A stretch of DNA of 64,000 nt. It comes from Dyadobacter luticola (GTDB taxonomy: Bacteria > Bacteroidota > Bacteroidia > Cytophagales > Spirosomataceae). Where the stretch lies: NCBI RefSeq assembly GCF_005860805.1, contig NZ_VCEJ01000002.1:480375-544374 (forward strand), given 5' to 3'. Shown here in pieces: positions 25,100 to 33,191 of this stretch; position 1 is the first letter of the stretch, and every line of letters starts with the position of its first letter. A model generated the notes under the pieces. The model was not told the origin of the DNA. It did no database searches and saw nothing but the letters and a program-made list of their open reading frames with translations. The translations under genes were made by a program, and so were the position numbers.

Positions 25100-26230
25100 T
25101 TATCTATTGAAAGTGACGGGCCTATTTGCAAATGCTTTGTAGATATCCTGGTAATAAACCAGTCCGGCCTCAGCTTCCACCATTGCATAGGTGATGACAA
25201 CCGGAACGGCGTTAGGTAACGGATAAGATTTGGAAGGCAAATTGCAATAACGTTCATCTGTAAACGCATCGGAGAGCCATTCTTTTCCCATCAATAAGTT
25301 AGCAAGTTTGACAGGCTCGGCGACCCGGATGCACCCATGACTAAGAAAGCGGTATTTTTTACTGAATAGCTCACGATGGTCTGTATCGTGCAGGTACACG
25401 TCATACGGGCTGTCCAGATCAAATTTGATTACGCCGAGCGCGTTATCGCATCCTGTGGACTGCCTTAGACGGTATGGGAAGTTTTTGGCAGACAAACGTT
25501 TCCAATCAATAATTTCCGGACCAACTATATTGCCTTGTGGAGAGATCACTTGCAGTTTCATGGCATTCAAGTAGCCACTTGGATCCTTTTTTATTTTCGG
25601 AAGAAATTCCTTCACCGCAATCGAGCGCGGTATATTCCAATATGGATAGGTTATCACCCTGGTCAGGTTTGCAACAAAGATAGGCGTGGGTGTGTGCGGG
25701 CTTCCCACGATCACTTTGCACTTTAAAAGCACGTGCCCTGCTGGATCAATGACCCTGAGTGTAGCCGAAGGGATATTAACCAATACAGTCATTTGGCCAG
25801 CCAGCCGGTTGACAATCCGGTATTCGTTCAAAGCATGGGAAATTGTTGTCCATTGGAGCAGTGAATCACTTCCTGCCAGTGAAATGGAATCAACAGTTCT
25901 TCTGAGGTCTTGGTAAGGTTCTGCCAATGGTTCAATGGCCCGAGCGTGCAGTTGCCATTGCGCAGTGTCTTTTATAATCAACCCAACCATCCGGGCTATA
26001 TGGGCAGAATCAATCTTTTCCAGAACTTGTTTTGGGAATTTTTTACCTGTCGAACCGTATGCGATGGTATATAGTACCCTACTTAATTCCGCACTATCGG
26101 ATAATTTGCCAGGTGTGTCCATTCCGGCCATTAAGCTGGCAGAATTCCAACTTAAATGCGTTTGAGCGATCAGGCTTTGATTGATCCAAGCAGTTAGCAG
26201 TAAAGCTAGTATCAGGGAAATGGAGCGCAT
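25100..26230 (-). CDS. Exported L,D-transpeptidase (YkuD domain)
   Basis: A 376-residue exported protein. The signal peptide is ~22 residues (MRSISLILALLLTAWINQSLIA, cleavage near AQT). An N-terminal helical region (~25-160) precedes a YkuD domain (~165-350). The catalytic motif is FLSHGCIRVAEP, with the nucleophile Cys and the Ser-His-Gly-Cys-Ile-Arg signature; the upstream conserved His is in VYLHDTDH. It should form 3-3 peptidoglycan cross-links or attach proteins to the wall. It heads the six-gene operon to 20902. An FNR-type box at 26306-26317 lies 81 bp upstream. 3-3 cross-linking is typical of stationary or dormant cells elsewhere. Confidence 0.88.
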   Translation of the reverse strand: MRSISLILALLLTAWINQSLIAQTHLSWNSASLMAGMDTPGKLSDSAELSRVLYTIAYGSTGKKFPKQVLEKIDSAHIARMVGLIIKDTAQWQLHARAIEPLAEPYQDLRRTVDSISLAGSDSLLQWTTISHALNEYRIVNRLAGQMTVLVNIPSATLRVIDPAGHVLLKCKVIVGSPHTPTPIFVANLTRVITYPYWNIPRSIAVKEFLPKIKKDPSGYLNAMKLQVISPQGNIVGPEIIDWKRLSAKNFPYRLRQSTGCDNALGVIKFDLDSPYDVYLHDTDHRELFSKKYRFLSHGCIRVAEPVKLANLLMGKEWLSDAFTDERYCNLPSKSYPLPNAVPVVITYAMVEAEAGLVYYQDIYKAFANRPVTFNR

Positions 26231-26305
26231 GGTTGTCTATTGATTTCTGCATCAAAGTAACCATATGCAATGCTCGAATAAGCTGATGGTGAATAGGTAA
26301 TGATA

Positions 26306-26317
26306 TGATTTACATCA
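26306..26317 (-). promoter_or_regulatory. FNR-type box for L,D-transpeptidase operon
   Basis: TGATTTACATCA matches both arms, centre 81 bp upstream of the ATG at 26230. It lies beyond the 3' end of the PAS kinase gene. No clear -7 at the 33-bp offset. Confidence 0.5.
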
Positions 26318-26344
26318 GTTTTCTTCTGCGATAACGTATGGTAG

Positions 26345-27415
26345 CTAGCCAGGTTTTAAGGACACTTTGAAACAAGACCCTTGTTCTATTTCACTGTCAA
26401 CCTGAATATACCCTCCCAACGCCTCAATCTGAAACTTTGTAATAAATAAGCCCTACGCCTTTGGCATCTGCGTTGCCATGGAAAGTTTTGTACATTCCAA
26501 ATAGGTCCTTGCCGTGTTTCTGCAAATCAATTCCGACACCATTATCCATAACTCGTAATTGTAGATAGTTATCTGTGGATAGCGTGTCAATATCGATTTT
26601 TGGAGCCCTGACAGGATGCCGGTACTTCAATGCATTACTAAGAAGATTTAGCATAATGCTTTCCAAGTATGCCGGATGTGCTAAGACCTTCAACTCAGGA
26701 TCAATATTAGTTGATACCGAAGCGTTCAACGACCTAATCTGCAGGCTCAAAGAATTTATCGCGGCCGAAACGTGTGAGAGCAGATTACATGCCTGATATT
26801 TTTCTTTATCCAGGTTCTGAATTTTGACCATCTCTGATAAATGTTCGACCATTGATGAAAACCCTGTGGACAGGTCTTTGACCATCTGGATCAATTTTGT
26901 TGCTTCTGGCTGATCTTCAGCCTGATCGTACAGCATCATCAACGAGCGCAAATTACCTGCATAAGACCGGAGATCATGGGTCACGACATTTGCAAAGTTG
27001 CCAGGAGTTTGTTTTGTTGATTGATTACATCATTGGATTTTGACAGCTCTTTTTGCAGTAACTTAACATCATTAATGTCAGCTACATGTACAAAGAACCC
27101 AAGTATTTGCCCATCGACTATATCTGGATAATAATTAGCCAGCGTGTATTTTGGCTTTCCATTTGGGAGCGTAATCTCGCGCTCAAAGGTTTGCGCCTCG
27201 CCGCCAAGCACACCCTCGATGTAAGGTAGATTTTTTTCATAAAGCGGGCCGAGCAATTCTCTAAGCGTGATTTTGCCGATCATATCCTCACTTTTCTTAC
27301 CAAACCATTCAAGGTATGACGCGTTTGCATATCTGCAAACCAGATCCCTATCCCAGTAAGCAATCATAGCAGAAATGTGATTAACCACAGAGTGGGCTAA
27401 CGAAGCTGTTTCCAT
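26345..27415 (-). pseudogene. PAS sensor histidine kinase with two frameshifts
   Basis: Two open frames together make one ~355-residue kinase: a PAS domain (IAYWDRDLVCRYANASYLEWFG ... FVHVADINDVK), a coiled coil, a HisKA-like segment with the acceptor His in VTHDLRSYAGN, and HATPase_c (LLSNALKYRHP, DNGVGI). The first frame ends at a TGA around 26988. One added base in the GG at 27001-27002 restores GNFANVVTHDL. The second frame ends early at KGVGLIYYKVSD; removing one base at 26441-26450 restores GLFITKFQIEALGGYI and runs to TAG at 26345-26347. The start is ATG 27415 (METASLAH) because an FNR-type box is centred 105 bp upstream. Either a decaying gene or two base-calling indels. Confidence 0.75.
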
Positions 27416-27514
27416 AAGATTAATGTTGGTTAATGCATTCAAATTGTTAAACAGAACGCAGTAGGTAAGTCGCAAAAGCGCATGTAATATGTAATTGCAG
27501 ATTCTAGCTTCTGC

Positions 27515-27526
27515 TGACTTTTATCA
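27515..27526 (-). promoter_or_regulatory. FNR-type box for PAS kinase
   Basis: TGACTTTTATCA matches both arms; centre 105 bp upstream of the kinase ATG at 27415. It lies 81 bp (centre to centre) from a second, divergently placed box at 27596. Confidence 0.5.
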
Positions 27527-27595
27527 GTTAAGAATATGATATAAAGCAGATTATGCTTGTGTTAAGATTCTGGGTTCTTAAAAACATGTAAAACC

Positions 27596-27639
27596 TGATG
27601 AATATCATATTGAATGGATGCCAAAGTCAATTAATGTTG
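27596..27639 (+). promoter_or_regulatory. FNR-type box and -7-like element for SDR
   Basis: TGATGAATATCA at 27596-27607 and TAATGTTG at 27632-27639, one mismatch from TAnnTTTG with 34 bp between centres. The SDR ATG is at 27689. Confidence 0.55.
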
Positions 27640-27688
27640 CTATGGCACCCTATACCTTCGCTGCATCTTTCAATTAATATCAAGCAAT

Positions 27689-28435
27689 ATGCAGTTACTA
27701 AATAAAGTTGCGATAGTTACCGGGGCAGGCTCCGGTATCGGCAGAAGCGTTGCACTGGCCTATGCAGCTGAGGGGGCGAAAGTGGTTGTTTCCGATATTC
27801 AGGAAGCGGAAGGGTTGCAAACCGTTGAGATGATACGGCAGGCAGGTGGAGAATCTTTCTTTTTCAAGGCAGATGTATCTTCTGCAACTGACAATGCCGC
27901 GCTTGTCGATGCGGCAGTCACAACTTACGGCGCCTTGCATGTTGCTTGTAATAACGCAGGAATTGGTGGTGCATCGGCACCTGTGGGAGAGTATCCGATC
28001 GAGGCGTGGGACAAAGTAATAAGCATTAATCTTTCGGGTGTGTTCTATGGCATGCGCTATCAGATTCCTGCAATGCTGAACACTGGTGGAGGCACGATTG
28101 TAAACATGGCCTCAATCCTGGGCAATGTAGGATTTGCCGGTAGCCCAGCTTATGTAGCCGCAAAACACGGCGTCGTCGGATTAACAAAAAATATAGCCGT
28201 GGAATATGGGGCGAAGGGCATCCGGGCCAATGCAGTAGGGCCCGCTTTTATCAAAACGCCGTTGCTAAAAGATATGGACGAGAATACACTAAACTGGTTA
28301 GTTACCAAACACCCTATTGGCAGGCTGGGAGAACCTGAGGAGGTTGCTGAGCTTGTATTGTGGCTAAGCAGCTCTAAATCGTCATTTGTTACCGGTGCCT
28401 ACTACCCGGTTGACGGGGGATATCTTGCTGGCTGA
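27689..28435 (+). CDS. Short-chain dehydrogenase/reductase (classical SDR)
   Basis: A 248-residue classical SDR. It has TGAGSGIG (residues ~12-19, dinucleotide loop), an Asp in VVSDIQ suggesting NAD over NADP, NNAGIGG, the catalytic Ser in NMASILGN, YVAAKHG (Tyr-x-x-x-Lys), and the C-terminal G-A-Y-Y-P-V-D-GG ending of glucose/3-oxoacyl reductase-like members. Substrate unknown. Length is standard. It has its own box and -7-like element and appears monocistronic, consistent with a redox-balancing role in the box-bearing gene set. Confidence 0.9.
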   Translation: MQLLNKVAIVTGAGSGIGRSVALAYAAEGAKVVVSDIQEAEGLQTVEMIRQAGGESFFFKADVSSATDNAALVDAAVTTYGALHVACNNAGIGGASAPVGEYPIEAWDKVISINLSGVFYGMRYQIPAMLNTGGGTIVNMASILGNVGFAGSPAYVAAKHGVVGLTKNIAVEYGAKGIRANAVGPAFIKTPLLKDMDENTLNWLVTKHPIGRLGEPEEVAELVLWLSSSKSSFVTGAYYPVDGGYLAG

Positions 28436-28768
28436 GTAATTGTTGATTTATAAATCCTGACATGAAAATCGTTTTCTTTTCTGCCAACCTTACGATAAAG
28501 CGTTTTTTAATCTTTATAACAAGGGCTGTGGCTTCGAAATCGAATACCTTGACACACACACCTTGGACCGCACATTGTGAATGCAGCTCAGGATTAGGAA
28601 GCCTCACTGGCGCAATTACTGCATGTTTTCAACCTATATTCGGGCAAACGCAGTTTTTTTACAATGAAATTATCTGCAACAACTTCATCTGGCAGGCGCA
28701 AGGCTTGTGCATTCTGATCCTGCCGAGTACCTATTTTATTCCATTGTTGAAAGAAGTCCAGCCAGCAA
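28436..28768. other. 333-bp gap, nothing supported
   Basis: Short ORFs exist on both strands (for example 28462-28782 + and 28389-28607 -) but neither has a credible protein pattern, and they overlap each other. No box, hairpin or repeat stood out. Confidence 0.4.
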
Positions 28769-29440
28769 TTATCTTTTTTTGAATGAATAGAAGTATTCAC
28801 GAATGGCTAACGTATCCGCTTTGCTGATTGAATTTACATAGGATTCATCAAATTCATTAAAGCTTGTACCGGATGCGGAACCTCTATATAGTTTCGGATG
28901 GAGATAATAATAATCCGGGTCATAGAATATATTCCACGATACACGGCTGTACTCAAACACAGACAGATTCAGTTCGGAATAGTCTCCGTAACCCACTAGC
29001 ATATTGTAGGTGCTGAATTTACCATCCCATACAGGCTCAAACTCAGCCCTGTATTTCGACATGTTATAGCCGTGTTGAATCGCTTCTTTTGTTACAATCA
29101 ATCTGTTCGTCGACTTGAATATTAATTGGTTACCATTTTTCGTGACTAGTAAAGAGTTAAATGAGTTTGATAGTTCAGCGGAGTCGGTTGAAAAGAATTT
29201 GATGTTTTCATCGCTGATAAATGAGGAGTCTTTTAGTCTAAATCCACCATTATTTTTTAAGAACTTCTCTATCACGACCTTATTTGTTATTTCCTTCTTG
29301 TCAGTAAACAGCCGGGTTTGCGATTTTATGCTGACTCGATTTAAGTAAAGCGTTGAGGGAAATTCAGAAGGCTGCTCTATCTCTGTTTTTTTACAACTAT
29401 TGATGAGAAGGAGAAGCATAATTAGAGACAGGTATTTCAT
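28769..29440 (-). CDS. AT-rich orphan lipoprotein (223 aa)
   Basis: A 223-residue protein with a lipoprotein signal peptide (MKYLSLIMLLLLINSC, Cys at 16). The mature part is beta-rich and Tyr/Phe/Asn-rich (DYYYLHPKLYRG, SVFEYSRVSWNIFYDPD), without a family I recognise. Base composition is visibly more AT-rich than the flanking metabolic genes, so acquisition by transfer is possible. A weak -7-like TAATATTG is on the minus strand at 29471-29464. It lies at the edge of a decayed stretch (29.6-30.3 kb). Confidence 0.65.
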   Translation of the reverse strand: MKYLSLIMLLLLINSCKKTEIEQPSEFPSTLYLNRVSIKSQTRLFTDKKEITNKVVIEKFLKNNGGFRLKDSSFISDENIKFFSTDSAELSNSFNSLLVTKNGNQLIFKSTNRLIVTKEAIQHGYNMSKYRAEFEPVWDGKFSTYNMLVGYGDYSELNLSVFEYSRVSWNIFYDPDYYYLHPKLYRGSASGTSFNEFDESYVNSISKADTLAIREYFYSFKKR

Positions 29441-29598
29441 AGATAACAGTTAGGGTAATTTTGACAATATTAGACATTTCGCGGCGCACAACATACCATG
29501 CCAGCTTTACGTATTTTCTAAAAAGCCTTCTCAAAACCGGAACAATTGAATGCGAAGCCCAGATTTAGGTTGCTAAGTAGAATTTCTCGTCAGATAGC

Positions 29599-30335
29599 TT
29601 GATTAAAGCAGTACGATCTGGATTGCAGGGAGAACTTTATCTGCCTAAATGTCTTGAATTCAGCACGCCGGAGCAGATTGCCACAACCCGCAAGCTTTTT
29701 GCCGACAATCAAATCAAGATCTGCAACCTGGGCGCCTCCACTGCCCTGCACCATCTCGACCCCGAAAAACGCAAAAAGAACCTGGACGAAGCGCGGGCTT
29801 TTATCGACCTCGCGCAGCAGCTCGGCTGTCCTTATGTGCGGGTGTTCCCCAATGATCTTCCCAAGATCAGGATCGCGAGAAAACGATCAATATGATTGGA
29901 GAGGGGCTGCTGGAACTTGCCCATTATGCCAAAGGAAAGCATGTTACCGTACTGCTGGAATCTCATGGGGAGGTAATCTGGAAAGATGTGCTGCTGCGCA
30001 TCATGAAACAGGCCAATCACCCGAATGTGGGGCTGATCTGGGATATCTATAATATGTGGTCGATCACCAAAGAGTCACCGACGGAAGTGTATGCGACCCT
30101 AAAAAAATACATCCGGCACACGCATATCAAAGACGGCAGGCAGGTCGATGACAAACTGGCGTGCACTTTCATCGGCAAAGGCGAGTCCCCGCTCACCGAA
30201 GCGATCAATGCACTCGAAGGAGGTGGGTACAAAGGGTATTACAGTTTTGAATGGGAGAAAATGTGGCATCCCGAAATCCCGGAACCTGAGCTTGCCTTTG
30301 CTGATTATCCAGGCGCAATCAAACCTTACTTTTAA
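29599..30335 (+). pseudogene. Sugar phosphate isomerase/epimerase remnant
   Basis: Two open frames (29599-29895 and 29892-30335) give one TIM-barrel isomerase/epimerase of the xylose-isomerase-like family. Frame 1 contains GLQGELYLPKC, ICNLGAST and LGCPYVRVFPND; frame 2 has TVLLESHGE, VGLIWDIYNMW, HTHIKD and YYSFEWEKMWHPEI, including the usual metal-ligand His, Asp and Glu residues. One missing A near 29864 separates them; restoring it gives PKDQDREKTINMIGEGLL. The first ~40 residues of the barrel are also missing upstream of GLQGEL. A 5' truncation plus a frameshift makes this a likely true pseudogene. Confidence 0.75.
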
Positions 30336-30473
30336 GCCGGCCGCCGCTAGACGTGACGGAATGCCTGGTACGCGAGTGGAATTGAGAGTAAGTTGAAAAT
30401 GGTATGTGAGCACGGGATCAAACCGGTACAGGTAAGGCGCACAGGCAGAGTCATAGCCGGATGCTTGCGATTT

Positions 30474-30501
30474 TTTAAGCATATCTTAAGGAAGTTTTAA
30501 G
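30474..30501 (+). promoter_or_regulatory. Three hexamer direct repeats, 11-bp period
   Basis: TTTAAG (30474), CTTAAG (30485) and TTTAAG (30496) are spaced exactly 11 bp, with a degenerate fourth position at 30507 (CTGCAG). TTACTTCG at 30524 lies where a -7 element is seen in the two other repeat arrays. This looks like an autoregulatory operator for the response regulator starting at 30596. Confidence 0.5.
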
Positions 30502-30595
30502 AAAGGCTGCAGGCAAGCATGCTTTACTTCGTAGTTGAAACCAGGAACGGCTATCCAGGTTTATATTAGCGCATAATCTGAAAAAATCAAGATGT

Positions 30596-31279
30596 ATGAG
30601 AGTCCTTATAATTGAAGATGAAAAGGGTATTTTAAATTTTCTTCGACAAGGATTAGAGGAAGAATCTTATGCAGTTGATACGGCTTCGGATGGAGCAACG
30701 GGCCTGGATATGGCGCTCTCCGGCAATTACGACTTGCTGCTGGTCGATTGGATGCTTCCCGGAAAAAGTGGTGTGGAGATTTGCCGGGAATTCAGAAAAC
30801 ATTTTGCAAAAATACCATTGATCTTTCTTACCGCCCGAGATACCGTACAAGACACTATTTTTGGATTGCAGGCCGGCGCCAATGACTACATTAAAAAGCC
30901 GTTTAGCTTTGACGAGCTTCTGGAAAGGATCAAAGTACAGCTGCGGCCTGTTTCAGGTGAACAAGCCGAATTCACGCTCGGGCCTATCCGCATCGACACA
31001 CAATCCCATCAGGTCTTTAAGGGAGACGAAGAGATCAAGCTGACACAAAAAGAATTTGGCCTGCTTGAATTTCTGTTGCGCAATAAGGGAAAGGTGTGCC
31101 GGAGAACCCGGATCATTGAAAGTGTCTGGGACATTCATTTTGAGTATAATACCGGCGTCATTGATGTGTATATCAATTCGCTGAGAAAAAAATTGAAATT
31201 GGCCAAAGAAGAAGATTACATCCAGACCGTCCGAGGTATGGGCTACATTGCAAAAGAGATCGGCCAGCCTATACCATGA
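30596..31279 (+). CDS. OmpR-family response regulator (CusR-like)
   Basis: A 227-residue response regulator. The receiver domain (1-~120) has the acidic pair IIEDEK, phospho-acceptor Asp in LLLVDWMLPG (about residue 51), Thr in FLTAR and Lys in IKKPF. The winged-helix OmpR DNA-binding domain (~125-225) has LTQKEFGLLEFLLRNKGKV and the recognition helix region TGVIDVYINSLRKKL. Resemblance is to CusR/CopR-type metal regulators. It overlaps the kinase gene by 4 bp. Likely sites are the 11-bp-spaced CTTAAG repeats upstream of itself and upstream of the Rieske-to-CusB operon. Confidence 0.92.
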   Translation: MRVLIIEDEKGILNFLRQGLEEESYAVDTASDGATGLDMALSGNYDLLLVDWMLPGKSGVEICREFRKHFAKIPLIFLTARDTVQDTIFGLQAGANDYIKKPFSFDELLERIKVQLRPVSGEQAEFTLGPIRIDTQSHQVFKGDEEIKLTQKEFGLLEFLLRNKGKVCRRTRIIESVWDIHFEYNTGVIDVYINSLRKKLKLAKEEDYIQTVRGMGYIAKEIGQPIP

Positions 31280-32655
31280 TCAGTTCCTACAAAAACAAGA
31301 TCGCTGCCAACTTTACGCTGAGCACCGCATTGCTGGTGACGGTCATTTTTTTTGTGATCTACTATGTCGTCAGTCTGGCGGTTTTCAATGGGTTGCAAAA
31401 AAGTCTCATTTTTGAAGCCGACAAGCATTTTTACGAGGTTGGCGTAAAGGGTGGGGCGCCTTACATTGCCGACAAAGCCGAATGGTTTGAAAGAGAGCAT
31501 AAAGAGCTGGAAGTGAACCCGGTTTTTGTGCAGATTACTGATCAAAACGGTGTTACCATTGAAAAATCCCCCAATCTGAAACAGGATGCATTGACGACAG
31601 ATCTTTCCAAAAAAGACAAGACGTTTTTCAGGAGCAAACTAAAAGGCCTTTCCATTGCCCAGATCCAGATTGGCCTGAAAGAAAGGGATAACCTGGCTGG
31701 ATATCTGGTAGTTGCGATCCCGATAGCCGAATCGGAGCGGGTTTTAGATACGCTGAAAAACGTGTTGCTGACCGCATTTCCGATTGTGCTGCTGGTGTTG
31801 TTTTTTGTGACCAGGTTCATTGTAGGCAAAAGCATTCAGCCCGTGCTGAGCGTCATCGATACCGCCAGCAAGATCACCAATGAAAACCTGACTGCCCGGA
31901 TACCATTGCCGCCGGGAAAAGACGAGCTGGGTAAATTGGTCCTTACGATCAATGATCTGCTGGACCGGATAGCGAATGCTGTAGATCGAGAAAAGCAATT
32001 TACCTCCGACGCATCTCACGAGTTAAGAACGCCGCTGGCAGTGATCAAAGGGACGCTGGAAGTCTTGATCCGTAAGCCACGAACCGCGCCAGAGTATGTA
32101 GAAAAGGTGGCGTATTGTATTACAGAAATTGACCGGATCAGCTATCTGGTTGATCAGCTGCTGCTTTTGGCCAGGTTTGAAAGCCAGAAAAAGGCGCTAG
32201 ACAGCCGTAGCACCGACCTGGCCGACTTAACGGCGACCATTTTGCAAAGGCAACAGAATCATATTTTGGAGAAAGGCCTTTCTGTTGAACTTGAAACCGG
32301 GGAGCAGTACGACGTTTATAGTGATCCGTACATGGTGGAAATCATTATTGAAAACCTGATCTCCAATGCCATTAAATATTCAAATCCTGATGAAAGCATC
32401 CGAATTGAGATCAGCAAATCAAATTCAGAGATCACCTATACTGTGCTCGACAAAGGAATTGGCATCGCCGAAGGTGACATACCTAAAATTCAAGAACCCT
32501 TTTACCGTTCAAATCCCTTACAACACCCGCAGATTACAGGAAATGGCCTGGGTCTTTCGATCGTAAAAAGAATGTGTGAACTGCTGGCAATCCGTTTCGA
32601 AATTGAAAGTCGGCCCGGAGCTGGTACGCAAGCCCGACTCATTTTTCAGTCTTAA
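31276..32655 (+). CDS. Membrane sensor histidine kinase (CusS-like)
   Basis: A 459-residue sensor kinase. TM1 is at about residues 13-38, a periplasmic sensor loop of ~125 residues follows, and TM2 is at about 163-186. Then come HAMP (~187-240), HisKA with TSDASHELRTPLAVIKG (acceptor His about residue 249), and HATPase_c with NLISNAIKYSNP, DKGIGIAEGD and GNGLGLSIV. Cognate to the preceding regulator by the 4-bp overlap. It probably senses a periplasmic metal ion. Its stop codon lies inside the first hexamer of the downstream operator. Confidence 0.92.
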   Translation: MISSYKNKIAANFTLSTALLVTVIFFVIYYVVSLAVFNGLQKSLIFEADKHFYEVGVKGGAPYIADKAEWFEREHKELEVNPVFVQITDQNGVTIEKSPNLKQDALTTDLSKKDKTFFRSKLKGLSIAQIQIGLKERDNLAGYLVVAIPIAESERVLDTLKNVLLTAFPIVLLVLFFVTRFIVGKSIQPVLSVIDTASKITNENLTARIPLPPGKDELGKLVLTINDLLDRIANAVDREKQFTSDASHELRTPLAVIKGTLEVLIRKPRTAPEYVEKVAYCITEIDRISYLVDQLLLLARFESQKKALDSRSTDLADLTATILQRQQNHILEKGLSVELETGEQYDVYSDPYMVEIIIENLISNAIKYSNPDESIRIEISKSNSEITYTVLDKGIGIAEGDIPKIQEPFYRSNPLQHPQITGNGLGLSIVKRMCELLAIRFEIESRPGAGTQARLIFQS

Positions 32656-32708
32656 GCAAACCTTAAGATTTCCTTGAGAATACCCTAAGAATGCCAGGTT
32701 TAGTTTTG
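32651..32708 (+). promoter_or_regulatory. Four 11-bp-spaced hexamer repeats plus -7 element
   Basis: CTTAAG (32651), CTTAAG (32662), CTTGAG (32673) and CCTAAG (32684) repeat with an exact 11-bp period, one helical turn. TAGTTTTG at 32701-32708 is a perfect TAnnTTTG -7 element, beginning 12 bp after the last hexamer. No -33 element is needed if the regulator activates. Drives the Rieske-DUF5777-YceI-CusA-CusB operon. Confidence 0.7.
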
Positions 32709-32750
32709 AATTGTCTTTCAGACAAAAGCAATTTTAAACAATACATTCTT

Positions 32751-33191
32751 ATGAGCTTTGAGAAAAGTACTGCCAATATCAACCGACACGACTTTTTGAG
32801 ACAACTTGGCTTTGCCGGTTCAGCGCTGGCAGCGGTCTATTTTGCCGGTCATCTGCAATCGTGCACCAACGACCGGGTAAGTCCGGAACCCACTAACCTG
32901 ACATTGGATCTGACAGATCAGGCCAATGCTGCCTTGAAAACCAATGGAGGATATGTGATCAAGGACGGGGTCGTGATCGCCCGAAGCAACACCGGCGCGT
33001 ACATTGCCGCAACCCTCACATGCAGCCACGAGGGGAAAAACGAGATTACCTACCAGACCGATCATTTCTACTGCACCGTGCATGGGGCCAAATATGACAA
33101 TGCGGGAAAAGGGCTGAACAGTGAAGGAAAAAAAGGGATCAGGACATACACGACAAGTCTGACCGATAACATTTTAACCATTACTGCCTGA
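32751..33191 (+). CDS. Rieske [2Fe-2S] lipoprotein
   Basis: A 146-residue exported Rieske protein. The N-terminus (NRHDFLRQLGFAGSALAAVYFAGHLQSC) is a signal peptide ending in a lipobox Cys; it resembles a Tat signal but has only one Arg, so the export route is uncertain. The cluster ligands are visible as CSHEG (C-x-H-x-G, about residue 90) and CTVHG (C-x-x-H-G, about residue 108). It should be a periplasm-facing electron carrier tethered to a membrane. I chose ATG 32751, since the longer frame from 32691 overlaps the -7 element. Its stop overlaps the next gene's start. Confidence 0.88.
   Translation: MSFEKSTANINRHDFLRQLGFAGSALAAVYFAGHLQSCTNDRVSPEPTNLTLDLTDQANAALKTNGGYVIKDGVVIARSNTGAYIAATLTCSHEGKNEITYQTDHFYCTVHGAKYDNAGKGLNSEGKKGIRTYTTSLTDNILTITA

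Noticed and set aside
28462..28782. 106-aa plus-strand ORF and opposing 72-aa ORF (28389-28607) after the SDR
   Set aside because: Both overlap each other or neighbours, lack family motifs, and have low-complexity composition. No promoter element precedes either.
32691..32750. 20-residue N-terminal extension of the Rieske protein
   Set aside because: The longer start lies upstream of and across the -7 element; ATG 32751 gives a normal signal peptide.
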